A DNA stretch of 64,000 nt from Ancylobacter koreensis (GTDB lineage Bacteria; Pseudomonadota; Alphaproteobacteria; Rhizobiales; Xanthobacteraceae): NCBI RefSeq assembly GCF_023016525.1, contig NZ_JALKCG010000007.1, positions 1 through 64,000 on the forward strand. The letters are read 5' to 3'. The notes under the pieces were generated by a model that was not told where the DNA came from, searched no databases, and worked only from the letters and a program-made list of their open reading frames with translations. Positions 44,187 through 56,556 of the stretch are shown piece after piece (the first letter of the stretch is position 1; every line of letters begins with the position of its first letter). The translations under genes and the position numbers were made by a program.

Positions 44187-46274
44187 ATGCGTATTCTTTC
44201 ATGCCTTTCAGGCGAACATGACCTCTCCCTCGTCGCCCTCGCCGTGATCACCTGCGTCAGCGGAAGCTGGATCGCGCTCGAAATCTTCCGACGGGCGTGC
44301 CAGCGCAGCGGGCGCCAGCGCCTGGGCTGGATCTTCATCGCGGCGGTCGCGGCGGGCTGCGTGGTCTGGTGCACGCACTTCGTCGCCATGCTCGCCTATC
44401 GCGACGAGGTACCGGCGACCTACGATCCGCTTCTCACGGTCATCTCGCTGTTGCTGGTGATCGGCGGCATCGCCCTCGCTTTCCATCTGGCGCCGGAGCA
44501 TGACCTGCGGCGGCATCTGCCGGCATGGCTCATCGCCGGGCTGGTGCTCGGCGGCAGCGTCTCGGCGATGCACTATGTGGGCATGATGGCCTATCAGGTG
44601 CGGGGCCTGCTGATCTGGGACCCGCCCTATGTGGTCGCCTCGGTCGTCCTCGCCGTGCTCTTCGCGCTGCTTGCGCTGGGCGCGGTGGCCGGCGGCCGGC
44701 GGCGGCTCGCCTTCGCCGGCTTCGTCCTGTGCATCGTGTCCCTGCATTTCACCGGCATGGCGGCGCTCGCGCTCGTGCCGTTCGGCGACGTGCGGGCGGG
44801 CAGCTCCGGCGCGGGGGAGCTCGCGGTGGCGCTGGCCTGCGGCGCCATGCTGGTCGCGACGACCGGCGCGGTTAGCCGCATGATCGATTCCGACGCCAAT
44901 GAGCAGGCGGTCGATGCGCTGCGCCACATGGCGCTTGTCGATTCACTTACGAATCTGCCCAACCGCAACAGCTTCACCAGCTTTCTCGAACTGGAGCTTG
45001 CGCGCGAGCGCGCCATGGGCCGGAGCTTCGCCGTGGTCGTCATCGACTTCGACAAGTTCAAGGCCGTCAACGACGTGCATGGCCATGAAGGCGGCGACAC
45101 GCTGCTGCGCGAGGTGGCGGCCCGCATGCGGGCGGTGCTGCGCAGCGGCGAGTTTCTCGCCCGCATGGGAGGCGACGAATTCGCCGCCATCTGTCCGCTC
45201 CCGGATGGGCGGCGGGGAGAGGATTTCATCCGGCGTCTTGAGATGGCGCTCGACGCGCCGGTACGCATCAAGGAATTCGACGTGATGCCGGAGGCCAGCT
45301 TCGGCGTTTCCATCTTCCCGCAGGACGGCGACAGCGGCCCGCAGATACTGGGCAATGCGGACCTCGCCATGTATCGCGCGAAGCAGGATCCTGCGCGTGG
45401 GGTCAGCTATTACGAGCCGGGCATGGACGAGGCCGCGCGGGCGCGGCGTGAGCTCGTGCTCGAACTTCGCCGGGCGCTGGAGCGCCACGAGTTCGATCTC
45501 CACTATCAGGTCCAGACCAGCCTGGGCGCCACCGGCCCGCGGGCGGCCGGATGTCGGCTGGACTACGAGTTCGGCCCGACGGAGATTCTCGGCTACGAGG
45601 CGCTGCTGCGCTGGCGCCATCCCGTGCGCGGGCAGGTGGCGCCGGTGGAGTTCATCCCGCTTGCCGAGGAGAGCGGCCTCATCATCCCCATCGGCGAATG
45701 GGTGCTGCGCAAGGCGTGCCGGGACGCGGCGGCGTGGCGCCAGCCTCATTGCGTCGCGGTGAACATCTCCGCGCTCCAGATCACCCACGGAGACCTGCCG
45801 CGCCTCGTCGCGCAGGTGCTCGAGGAGACCGGGCTCGCGCCGCAGCGGCTCGAACTGGAGGTGACGGAAACCCTCATCATCGAGGACCGTGAGAAGTGCC
45901 TCGCCGCGCTCACCGCGATCCGCGCGCTCGGCGTGACGGTGGCGCTGGACGACTTCGGCACCGGCTATTCCTCGCTCGACACGCTGCGGGCCTTTCCGTT
46001 CAACCGCATCAAGCTTGACCGTTCCTTCATGCGCGACATCGCGGCAAGCCCGGAGGCGCTGGCGATCCTGCGCGCCGTTCTGGCGCTGGGCCGCAGCCTC
46101 GACATGCGGGTGCTGGCGGAAGGCGTCGAGACGATCGAGCAGCTTTGCCTGTTGCAGGCGGAGGACTGCCGCGAGGCGCAGGGCTACCTGTTCGGCCGTC
46201 CCGCGCCGCTGCAGGCGAAAGCGGATGACACGCCCGCCGAGCCGGCGGGCTTGACTTTGCCGCCGCTGTCCTGA
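44187..46274 (+). CDS. MHYT-GGDEF-EAL c-di-GMP turnover protein
   Basis: A 695-residue membrane protein. Seven helices of the MHYT sensor (residues 15-235) hold three MHYT-like motifs: WCTHFVAMLAY, SAMHYVGMMAY and SLHFTGMAAL. These are thought to bind a metal and sense a gas. A GGDEF domain follows with LPNRNSFTSF and RMGGDEFAAICP, then EAL with LGYEALLRWRHP, EVTETLIIED and ALDDFGTGYSSL. Both catalytic motifs look intact, so net synthase or phosphodiesterase activity cannot be decided. It sits alone between tRNA-Val and a HAD gene; c-di-GMP could act on the exopolysaccharide locus, but no link is visible. Confidence 0.93.
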   Translation: MRILSCLSGEHDLSLVALAVITCVSGSWIALEIFRRACQRSGRQRLGWIFIAAVAAGCVVWCTHFVAMLAYRDEVPATYDPLLTVISLLLVIGGIALAFHLAPEHDLRRHLPAWLIAGLVLGGSVSAMHYVGMMAYQVRGLLIWDPPYVVASVVLAVLFALLALGAVAGGRRRLAFAGFVLCIVSLHFTGMAALALVPFGDVRAGSSGAGELAVALACGAMLVATTGAVSRMIDSDANEQAVDALRHMALVDSLTNLPNRNSFTSFLELELARERAMGRSFAVVVIDFDKFKAVNDVHGHEGGDTLLREVAARMRAVLRSGEFLARMGGDEFAAICPLPDGRRGEDFIRRLEMALDAPVRIKEFDVMPEASFGVSIFPQDGDSGPQILGNADLAMYRAKQDPARGVSYYEPGMDEAARARRELVLELRRALERHEFDLHYQVQTSLGATGPRAAGCRLDYEFGPTEILGYEALLRWRHPVRGQVAPVEFIPLAEESGLIIPIGEWVLRKACRDAAAWRQPHCVAVNISALQITHGDLPRLVAQVLEETGLAPQRLELEVTETLIIEDREKCLAALTAIRALGVTVALDDFGTGYSSLDTLRAFPFNRIKLDRSFMRDIAASPEALAILRAVLALGRSLDMRVLAEGVETIEQLCLLQAEDCREAQGYLFGRPAPLQAKADDTPAEPAGLTLPPLS

Positions 46275-46344
46275 TGGTCGCCGGCTTTCGTGCGGTGCCG
46301 CTCCGAAGCGAGGCGCCGAATCTGAGGCGTGCAGCGGTCTACCG

Positions 46345-47016
46345 ATGAAACTCGTTCTTTTCGACTGCGACGGCACGCTGGTGGACAGCCAGAATGTCAT
46401 CGTCGCCGCCATGAGCCGGGCCTTCGACCGGGCCGGGCTGGTCCTGCCGCCGCGCGAGGCGGTGCTCGGCATCGTCGGCCTGTCGCTGGTGGAGGCGATG
46501 CGCCAGCTCGGTGACGACGACCCGGACTTCCCCGCCGAGCAACTGGCCGAGCTCTACCGTGGCGCCTTCCGCGAGCTGCGCACTGAGCCCGGCTTTGTCG
46601 AGCCGCTGTTTCCCGGCATGCGCGGCGTGCTCGACCGGCTGATCGCCCGCGACGACGTGCTGCTCGGCATGGCGACCGGAAAATCGCAGCGCGGCGTCGC
46701 CGCCGTGCTCGGCCATCACGGGCTGGAAGGGCGCTTCGTCACCATCCAGACGGCCGATGACGCGCCCTCCAAGCCGCATCCGGCCATGGTGTTGCAGGCG
46801 ATGGCGGCGACCGGCGTGGAGGCGGCCGATACGGTGCTGATCGGCGACACCAGCTTCGACATGGTGATGGCGCGCGCGGCCGGCGCCCGCGCCATCGGCG
46901 TCACCTGGGGCTATCACGCGCGCGAGATGCTGGCCCAGTCGGGCGCCGAGTGGCTGGTGTCGGACGCCGACGGGCTGATGCGGGCGATCGACGAGATGTG
47001 GGAGGAGGTGCCGTGA
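46345..47016 (+). CDS. HAD-IA hydrolase, phosphoglycolate-phosphatase-like
   Basis: A 223-residue haloacid-dehalogenase fold hydrolase. Motif I is FDCDGTLVDS, motif II TGKS, motif III around KPHPAMVL, and motif IV IGDTSFDMVMA. The class resembles Gph and related sugar-phosphate phosphatases, but the specificity is unknown. Its stop overlaps the GTG of the Atp12 gene (GTGA), so the two are coupled. The link with ATP synthase assembly is common in this order. Confidence 0.9.
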   Translation: MKLVLFDCDGTLVDSQNVIVAAMSRAFDRAGLVLPPREAVLGIVGLSLVEAMRQLGDDDPDFPAEQLAELYRGAFRELRTEPGFVEPLFPGMRGVLDRLIARDDVLLGMATGKSQRGVAAVLGHHGLEGRFVTIQTADDAPSKPHPAMVLQAMAATGVEAADTVLIGDTSFDMVMARAAGARAIGVTWGYHAREMLAQSGAEWLVSDADGLMRAIDEMWEEVP

Positions 47017-47762
47017 GCGACAGTGATCAGAGGGCATCCGCTTCCCTCGGCGGCGAGCGCAAGCTGCCCAAGCGCTTCTACACCGAGGCCGCCGCGCGCG
47101 CGGCCGATGACGGCCTGTTCCGCGTCGAACTCGACGGCCGCCCGGTGCGCACGCCCGGCCGCAATCTCGTCGCCGTGCCCGGCCTCGCGCTGGCGCAGGA
47201 GATGGCGGGCGAATGGGCGGCGCAGGGCGAGATCATCGACCCGCTTTCCATGCCGCTGACGCGGCTGGTCAATTCGGCGCTCGACGGCGTCGGTGCCGCC
47301 ATGGAGGAGGTCGGCGGCGAGGTGGTGCGCTATGCCGGCAGCGACCTGCTGTGCTACCGCGCCGACGCGCCCGACCAACTCGTCGCCTTGCAGGCCGAGC
47401 TTTGGGACCCGCTGCTGGACTGGATGCGCGAGAGCTTCAGCGCCACCTTCATGCTGAGCGAGGGCGTGATGCATGTCGCGCAGCCGCCCCGCACGCTGGA
47501 GATCGTCGCCGGCCTGCTGCCGGACGACCCGCTGCGCCTTGCCGCGCTCAACCTGATGACCACCCTGTCCGGCTCCGCGCTGATCGCGCTCGCCGTCGCG
47601 CGCGGTCGCCTCACGGCGGAAGAGGCCTGGCGGGCCGCCCATGCGGACGAGGAGGTGCAGGAGCGGCTGTGGGGGACCGATGCCGAGGCACTGGCGCGCC
47701 GCGCGGCGCGCTTTCGTGACTTCTCCGCCGCCGCCCGGCTGTTCGCGCTGCTCGACGGCTGA
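47013..47762 (+). CDS. Atp12-family F1-ATPase assembly chaperone
   Basis: A 249-residue protein of the ATP12 chaperone family, which in mitochondria and alphaproteobacteria handles the F1 alpha subunit. Recognisable parts are KRFYTEAAARAADDGLFRVE, LDGRPVRTPGRNLVAVPG, EWAAQGEIIDPLSMPLTRLVN and AGSDLLCYRADAPDQLVALQ. A GTG start with GGAGGAGG upstream is used. It runs into ackA, which is on the other strand, six bases after its stop. Confidence 0.9.
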   Translation: MSDSDQRASASLGGERKLPKRFYTEAAARAADDGLFRVELDGRPVRTPGRNLVAVPGLALAQEMAGEWAAQGEIIDPLSMPLTRLVNSALDGVGAAMEEVGGEVVRYAGSDLLCYRADAPDQLVALQAELWDPLLDWMRESFSATFMLSEGVMHVAQPPRTLEIVAGLLPDDPLRLAALNLMTTLSGSALIALAVARGRLTAEEAWRAAHADEEVQERLWGTDAEALARRAARFRDFSAAARLFALLDG

Positions 47763-47768
47763 GGGCGC

Positions 47769-48956
47769 TTACGCCTGCGGGCGAAGCAGGCGCAGCGTCG
47801 CCAGCGCGATCATCCGCTCCTCGTCGGTCGGGATGACCAGCACGCTGGGCAGCGAGCCGTCGGCGTCGATGAAGGTCTCGTCCGCCGCGTTCGCCGCCAC
47901 GTCGAGCGCCACGCCCAGCAGGGCGAGGCGCGCGCAGACCCGCGCGCGGATCTCCGGCGCACGCTCGCCGATGCCGGCGGTGAACACCAGCGCGTCGAGC
48001 CCGCCGAGCGAGACGGCGAGTTGCGCCACCGCCTGCGCCACGTGCAGCGTGAAGTAGTCGACCGCCAGTGCCGCCTCCGGCGCGTCGCTGGCCAGCAGCT
48101 CGCGCATGTCGTTGCTGATGCCCGAGAGCCCGCGCAGGCCACTGTCGTGATAGAGCATGTGGCCGACCTCGGCCGGGCTCATGCCTTTCTGTTCGATCAG
48201 GTGCAGCACCACGCCGGGGTCGAGCGCGCCGCAGCGCGTGCCCATGGGCAGGCCGTCCAGCGCGGTGAAGCTCATGGTGGACTCCTGGCTCCGTCCGTCC
48301 AGCAGCCCGCAGGCCGAGGCGCCCGAGCCCAGATGGCAGATGACGACGCGCCCGCGCGCCAGTTCCGGCGCCAGCTCGCGCAGCGCGCCCGAGACATATT
48401 CATAGGACAGGCCGTGGAAGCCGTAGCGCCGCACGCCGTCCTCGTAGAGTTCGTTCGGCAGGGCGAAGCGGTCGGCGACTTCGGGATGGCCACGGTGGAA
48501 GGCGGTGTCGAAGCAGGCGACCTGCGGCAGGTCCGGCCGGCGCTCGCGGATGACCCGGATCGGGTCGAGATTGGTTAGCTGGTGCAGGGGGGCGAGCGGG
48601 ATGAAGCTCTCCAGCGTGCGCAGCACCTCGTCCGTCACCAGTTCGGGGTGCGAATAATGCGGCCCGCCATGCACGACGCGGTGGCCGATGCCGATGAGGT
48701 CATGTTCGGCGAGGTGGGGCGTCACCCAGTCGCCGATGGCGTGCTGGGCCTGCGACGCCTTGCCGATCTCGTCCACCGTGAAGCTGCGGTCGACCAGCAC
48801 GTCGCCCGCTTCGTCCGACGCCTTGAGGCGCGGGCAGGAGCCTATGCCGTCCAGCGCGCCGCCGAGGATCAGCGCCACGTCCCGCCCGGCGACGCGGTAG
48901 AGCTTGAACTTGATGCTCGACGAGCCGGCGTTGACGACGAATATCGCCTCGCTCAT
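47769..48956 (-). CDS. ackA: Acetate kinase
   Basis: A 395-residue ASKHA-fold kinase that interconverts acetate plus ATP with acetyl phosphate. VNAGSSSIKFKLY opens the chain, with GHRVVHGG, CFDTAFHRGHP, RYGFHGLSYEYVSG, CHLGSGASACGLLDGRS, GTRCGALDPG and the final FTAGIGERAPEIR. All are typical. It starts three bases after the pta-type stop, so both are one operon. Confidence 0.96.
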   Translation of the reverse strand: MSEAIFVVNAGSSSIKFKLYRVAGRDVALILGGALDGIGSCPRLKASDEAGDVLVDRSFTVDEIGKASQAQHAIGDWVTPHLAEHDLIGIGHRVVHGGPHYSHPELVTDEVLRTLESFIPLAPLHQLTNLDPIRVIRERRPDLPQVACFDTAFHRGHPEVADRFALPNELYEDGVRRYGFHGLSYEYVSGALRELAPELARGRVVICHLGSGASACGLLDGRSQESTMSFTALDGLPMGTRCGALDPGVVLHLIEQKGMSPAEVGHMLYHDSGLRGLSGISNDMRELLASDAPEAALAVDYFTLHVAQAVAQLAVSLGGLDALVFTAGIGERAPEIRARVCARLALLGVALDVAANAADETFIDADGSLPSVLVIPTDEERMIALATLRLLRPQA

Positions 48957-48959
48957 CGC

Positions 48960-49916
48960 TCAGCCTCCCAGTCCCGGCTGGCGCTGGCGCGCGTCGGCGT
49001 AGAGCACCGCCACGGCGCAGGAGGCGAGGCGGGTGCGCAGCGTGTCGGCGCGACTGGTGAGGATCACCGGCACGCGGGCGCCCAGCACGATGCCGGCGGC
49101 GTCCGCCCCCGCCATGAAGGTCAGGTTCTTCGCCAGCATGTTGCCGGCTTCGAGGTCCGGCGCGACGAGGATCTGCGCCCGCCCGGCGACGGGGGAGACG
49201 ATGCCCTTGATGCGCGCGGCCTCCGGCGAGATGGCGTTGTCGAGCGCAAGCGGCCCGTCGAGGTCGCCGCCGGTGATCTGGCCGCGCTCCGCCATCTTGC
49301 ACAGCGCCGCCGCCTCGATGGTGCTGGGGATGGAGGTGGTGACGGTCTCCACAGCCGAGAGGATGGCGACGCGCGGCCGGCCGAGGCCGAGCCCTATATG
49401 CAGGTCGATGGCGTTCTGGACGATGTCGCGCTTGGCGTCGAGGTCAGGAAAGATGTTGACCGCCGCGTCGGTCACGAAGAGCGGCTCGGGGTAAGACGGC
49501 ACGTCCATGATGAAGACATGGCTGACGCGCCGGCCAGTACGCAGCCCTGTCTCGCGCGCGGTGACGGCGCCGAGCAGTTCGTCGCTGTGCAGGCTTCCCT
49601 TCATCAGGAAGAAAGCGCGGCCGGCACGCACCAGTTCCACCGCACGGGCGGCGGAGGCGGCGCTGTGCGGCGCGTCGACGATCTCGATTCCCGTCAGGTC
49701 CAGCCCCTCGGCCTCGGCGACCGCGCGGATGCGCGCCTGCGGCCCGACGAGGATCGGAATGATGAGACCGGCCTTCGCCGCGTCCAGCGCGCCGCGCAGC
49801 GAGGAGGCATCGCAGGGATGGGCGACGGCGGTCGGCAGGGCTCCGACCCCGGCGGCACGGGCGATCAGGCGCTCATACTTGCCGTGATCGCTTTCGGCCC
49901 GGGCCATATTGCTCAT
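48960..49916 (-). CDS. pta: Phosphate acetyl/butyryltransferase
   Basis: A 318-residue phosphotransacetylase-family enzyme that makes acyl phosphate from acyl-CoA. Useful stretches are PILVGPQARIRAVAE, FFLMKGSLHSDELLGAV, VSHVFIMDVP, VAILSAVETVTTSIPSTIEA, and ILVAPDLEAGNMLAKNLTF. The family includes acetyl and butyryl enzymes; pairing with ackA favours acetyl phosphate. Start set at MSNMARAE, behind GAGGAG; MNEERHG seven codons upstream is an alternative. It is shorter than the long Pta forms and lacks a DRTGG domain. Confidence 0.88.
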   Translation of the reverse strand: MSNMARAESDHGKYERLIARAAGVGALPTAVAHPCDASSLRGALDAAKAGLIIPILVGPQARIRAVAEAEGLDLTGIEIVDAPHSAASAARAVELVRAGRAFFLMKGSLHSDELLGAVTARETGLRTGRRVSHVFIMDVPSYPEPLFVTDAAVNIFPDLDAKRDIVQNAIDLHIGLGLGRPRVAILSAVETVTTSIPSTIEAAALCKMAERGQITGGDLDGPLALDNAISPEAARIKGIVSPVAGRAQILVAPDLEAGNMLAKNLTFMAGADAAGIVLGARVPVILTSRADTLRTRLASCAVAVLYADARQRQPGLGG

Positions 49917-50431
49917 TCCATGCCGCTCCTCGTTCATATGCCCGCCGGCGCCCGCCCGGAACGGCTCTCCCCGGGCGGGAGTATTGCGCAGCGGCGGCGA
50001 CGGCGAAACGACACAGAGGGCGAAGGAGGGGTACGCGTCATTGATCCCGCGCAATCGCGGAGCAGATCGATCCGGCTGCCGGCCCGCGCGCGCGAGACCG
50101 ATGCAGGTGTCGCCGCAGCCCGTGTATGCGCGTCTTGACGGGCTCAACTCCCGGTAGACACTCGAAGATATTCGGAATTTGCTGCAGGCCATCCAGAGTT
50201 TGTGATCGAAAAGCGGCGGTGCCTGTCAAAGATGCATGTTTTCCTTGATATGCCGCAGCGTTCTTTCGATTAAATGTTTGGTCCGCCCGCCAATCGAATT
50301 AAGGTGTCGGCACGCGGTGAAATCCGGCTGCTATTCGCGGTAGCTGGGTAGTTTGGTCATCGTCGCCGAAGCGGGTTTGGCGACGCTGGACGTGCCTTTG
50401 CTGTGGATGAGGAATTCAAGGGGGGCCTGGA
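49917..50431. other. 515-bp gap between pta and the metal-binding protein gene
   Basis: The right part (about 50160-50330) is A/T-richer and holds an inverted pair TTCGATT (50265-50271) and AATCGAA (50292-50298), 20 bases apart. It could be a control region for the downstream metal genes. I recognise no Zur or Fur box, gene or RNA. Confidence 0.45.
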
Positions 50432-51388
50432 ATGAAGACGATCGCTAAAGCTCTGGCGGGCGCGGCGCTGCTGCTTTCCGTCGCCGGCACGGCCGCCAAG
50501 GCGGCGCCGCTCGACGTGTTCGCCTGCGTGCCCGAATGGGCGTCGCTGGTGAAGGCGATCGGCGGCGAACGAATCGCCAATGTCACGCTGGCGACGTCGG
50601 CGCTCGACAATCCCGAGGGCATGAAGCCGACGCCCGGCCTCATCGCCTCGCTCGGCAAGGCAAATCTCATCGTGTGCACCGGCGCCGGTCTTGAGGATGG
50701 CTGGCTGCCCTCGCTGCTGGAGCGGGCCAACAACCCCGCCATCGCCAAGGGCAAGCCCGGCTCCTTCATGGCCAGCGAATTCGTCAAGCTGATCGAGGAC
50801 GAATCGGACGAGGTCGACCACGGCCACGGCCAGAAGTCCGCCGGCGGCGGCCACATGCACGGCGAGGGCAACCCGCATATCCAGGGCGACCCGAACAATG
50901 TGCGCGTCATCGCCGGCCAGCTCGCCAAGCGGCTGATCGCGCTCGATCCGGAAGGCAAGGACGTCTACACGGCGAACGCCAAGACCTTCATCAACCAGCT
51001 CACCGCGCTGACCAAGGAACTGCAGACGAAGGCGGCGCCGCTGAAGGGCGCCAGCATCGCCGTGCAGCACGGCAATTCGATCTATCTGCTGAAGTGGCTC
51101 GGTGTGCGCACCGCCGCCACGGTCGAGCCCGAGCCGGGCGTGGCGCCGGGCCCCGCGCATCTCGCCGAGATCATCGGCGACGTGCCCAAGCAGAAGATTC
51201 GCTTCATCGTCTACGCCACCTACGAGGATCCCGCGCCGTCGCGCTTCGTGGCCGAGAAGGCGAAGATCCCGCTGGTGAAGCTGCCCTTCACCGTGGGCGG
51301 CACGCCCGAGGCGAACGACCTGTTCGGCCTCTACAAGGATTCGGTCGACCGCCTGCTCGACGGGCTGGCCGGCCGCGAACGCTCGTAA
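50432..51388 (+). CDS. Zinc-type ABC solute-binding protein, copy 1
   Basis: A 318-residue periplasmic binding protein of the ZnuA cluster. The signal peptide ends AKA near residue 24. The core resembles ZnuA (VFACVPEWASLVKAIGG, GAGLEDGWLPSLL, NPHIQGDPNNVRVIAGQLAK, AVQHGNSIYLLKWLG). A His-rich loop lies at about 130-150 (DHGHGQK, GGGHMHGEG). The usual first metal ligand His is not seen at VFACVPEW, so metal choice is unclear. It is followed by a close paralogue and a permease gene with no ATPase gene in reach. Confidence 0.85.
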   Translation: MKTIAKALAGAALLLSVAGTAAKAAPLDVFACVPEWASLVKAIGGERIANVTLATSALDNPEGMKPTPGLIASLGKANLIVCTGAGLEDGWLPSLLERANNPAIAKGKPGSFMASEFVKLIEDESDEVDHGHGQKSAGGGHMHGEGNPHIQGDPNNVRVIAGQLAKRLIALDPEGKDVYTANAKTFINQLTALTKELQTKAAPLKGASIAVQHGNSIYLLKWLGVRTAATVEPEPGVAPGPAHLAEIIGDVPKQKIRFIVYATYEDPAPSRFVAEKAKIPLVKLPFTVGGTPEANDLFGLYKDSVDRLLDGLAGRERS

Positions 51389-51528
51389 TCCCGTCTTGGC
51401 CGGGTCGGCGCTGCCTGCGGGGGCAGATGCCGGCCGGGCGAGGCTCCGTCTTTGCGACATCCGGGAGTGCCGACGCCGTGCGTGAGTGCCGTTTATTGCC
51501 GTAGCATGATCAATTCCGGGGGGATGAG

Positions 51529-52467
51529 ATGAAGATCATAGCTTACGCGCTCGCGGGCGCGGCATTGTTCGGGGCGGTGTCGACGGCCAGCGCCGCGCCG
51601 CTCAAGGTATTCGCCTGCGTGCCCGAATGGGCCTCGCTGGTGAAGACGATCGGCGGCGAGCGCATCGCCAGCGTGACCCTCGCCACCACCGCCTTCGAGA
51701 ACCCGGACAATCTCAAGCCGACGCCGGGCATGATCGCCGCGCTCGGCGAGGCCGACCTCCTGCTGTGCACCGGCATCGGGCTGGAGGACGAGTGGCTGCC
51801 CGCGCTCATGGAGCGCGCCAAGAACCCGAACGTCGCCAAGGGCAAGCCCGGCTACTTCATGGCCGGCGAATACGCCAAGGTGATCGAGGAGCACAATGAG
51901 GGCGAGCACAGCAAGGTGGACGCCCGCGGCGCGGAGGAGGAGGAGGTCCACCCCCACGTCCAGGGCGACCCGAACAATGTGCGCGTCATCGCCGGCCAGC
52001 TCGCCAAGCGCCTGATCGCCCTCGATCCCGAAGGCAAGGACGTCTACACCGACCGCACCAAGACCTTCCTGAGCCAGCTCACTGCGCTGACCAAGGAGCT
52101 CAAGGCCAAGGCGGCGCCGCTCAAGGGCATCAACATCGTCGTGCAGCACGACCACTCGACCTATCTGTTCAACTGGCTGGGCGTGCGTACCGCCGCCATC
52201 GTCGAGCCGGAGCCGAACGTGGCGCCGGGGCCGGCGCATCTGGCCAAGATCATCGCCGACGTGCCGAAGAACCGCATGCGGTTCGTCATCTATGCCGCCT
52301 ATGAGGATCCCGCGCCGTCACGTTTCGTGAGTGAGAAGGCGAAGATCCCGCTGATCAAGCTTCCCTTCACCGTAGGCGGTACGCCCGAGGCGACCGACCT
52401 GCTTGAGTTCTACAAGGATTCAGTCCAGCGCCTGCTGGACGGACTGGCTGGCCGTGAGCGCACTTAA
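51529..52467 (+). CDS. Zinc-type ABC solute-binding protein, copy 2
   Basis: A 312-residue paralogue of the previous gene, with signal peptide to ASA near residue 22. The framework VFACVPEWASLVKTIGG, DPNNVRVIAGQLAKRLIALD and VQHDHSTYLFNWLGV is shared, but the His loop is replaced by an acidic segment (EHNEGEHSKVDARGAEEEEV), suggesting different ion affinity or selectivity. The 140-bp gap before it has no clear terminator. Its last codons overlap the permease start by 14 bases. Confidence 0.86.
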   Translation: MKIIAYALAGAALFGAVSTASAAPLKVFACVPEWASLVKTIGGERIASVTLATTAFENPDNLKPTPGMIAALGEADLLLCTGIGLEDEWLPALMERAKNPNVAKGKPGYFMAGEYAKVIEEHNEGEHSKVDARGAEEEEVHPHVQGDPNNVRVIAGQLAKRLIALDPEGKDVYTDRTKTFLSQLTALTKELKAKAAPLKGINIVVQHDHSTYLFNWLGVRTAAIVEPEPNVAPGPAHLAKIIADVPKNRMRFVIYAAYEDPAPSRFVSEKAKIPLIKLPFTVGGTPEATDLLEFYKDSVQRLLDGLAGRERT

Positions 52468-53362
52468 CCTCGATATCCTCGGCCCCGCTTTGGTGGCGGG
52501 TCTGCTCATCCTCGCCACGCACGTGCCGCTTGGCACGATCGTCCTCAATCGCGGCATCATCTTCATCGACATCGCGCTCGCGCAGGTCGCCGCGCTCGGG
52601 GTCGTGTTCGGCAATCTCGTGCTGGGCGCGACCACCGGCTGGGCCGTGCAGTTCAGCGCGGTGGGCGCGGCGGTCGGCTGCTCGCTGCTGCTGACCTGGA
52701 CCGACAAGCGCTTCCCGGCGATCCAGGAGGCGATCATCGGCGTGCTCTACATCGTCGCGGCGGCGCTGCAGATCGTGCTGCTCTCCTACAGCCCGAACGG
52801 CTCGGAATATCTCAAGCAACTGCTCGTCGGGCAGATCCTGTGGGTCTCGCAGACGCAGCTTATCGTGCTGGGCATTCTCTCGGCGGTGGCGCTCGGCCTG
52901 TGGGCGACGCGCGACCTCGTCCGCGAGCGCATCCTGTTCTACGGCATCTTCGCGGTGATCATCACCGCCTCGGTGCAGATCGTCGGCGTGCTGCTCGTCT
53001 TCGCCTCGCTGATCGTGCCGGCGCTGGCCACGCTCCACGCGCCGCGCCGCTGGCGGCTGATGATCGCCTTCAACATCGGCACGGCGGGCTACCTCATCGG
53101 CCTCGTGCTGTCGGCGGTGCTCGACATCTCCACCGGCGCGGCCATCGTCTGCGCGCTGGTGAGCGTGGCGCTGATCTCGGCCATCGTCATCTCGCAGGTC
53201 TCCGACGCGCCGCTGGCGATTCCCGGGCATGGCGAGGGGCATGGTCATCATGGACATCATGGGCATGCCCATGACGGCCAAGACCGCGCCGTCGAAAAGG
53301 CCGTGAACCACCCCCCTGCGGGCCATCCGACCGGTGCGCCGGTGGGCGGCGGGGCGGGCTGA
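52454..53362 (+). CDS. ZnuB-like metal ABC permease with His-rich tail
   Basis: A 302-residue permease with eight or so helices; GTG start, overlapping the previous gene. LATHVPLGTIVLNRGIIFIDIALAQ and ATLHAPRRWRLMIAFN fit the ABC-3 metal family. The cytosolic-side tail from residue 258 is rich in His (GHGEGHGHHGHHGHAHDG). No gene for an ATPase of the ZnuC kind is present in the window, which a classical ABC importer would require. The next gene, 19 bp on, encodes an RND pump. Confidence 0.85.
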   Translation: MSALNLDILGPALVAGLLILATHVPLGTIVLNRGIIFIDIALAQVAALGVVFGNLVLGATTGWAVQFSAVGAAVGCSLLLTWTDKRFPAIQEAIIGVLYIVAAALQIVLLSYSPNGSEYLKQLLVGQILWVSQTQLIVLGILSAVALGLWATRDLVRERILFYGIFAVIITASVQIVGVLLVFASLIVPALATLHAPRRWRLMIAFNIGTAGYLIGLVLSAVLDISTGAAIVCALVSVALISAIVISQVSDAPLAIPGHGEGHGHHGHHGHAHDGQDRAVEKAVNHPPAGHPTGAPVGGGAG

Positions 53363-53381
53363 GGGGAGCGGGACGGGGCCG

Positions 53382-56489
<3,108 letters not shown>

Positions 56490-56556
56490 TGGGGGCGTAT
56501 GTGGCGGTCGAGGCCGGTGCGCCCGGCCGGGGCGGGCATGGCACTGGGGGCAGGGC

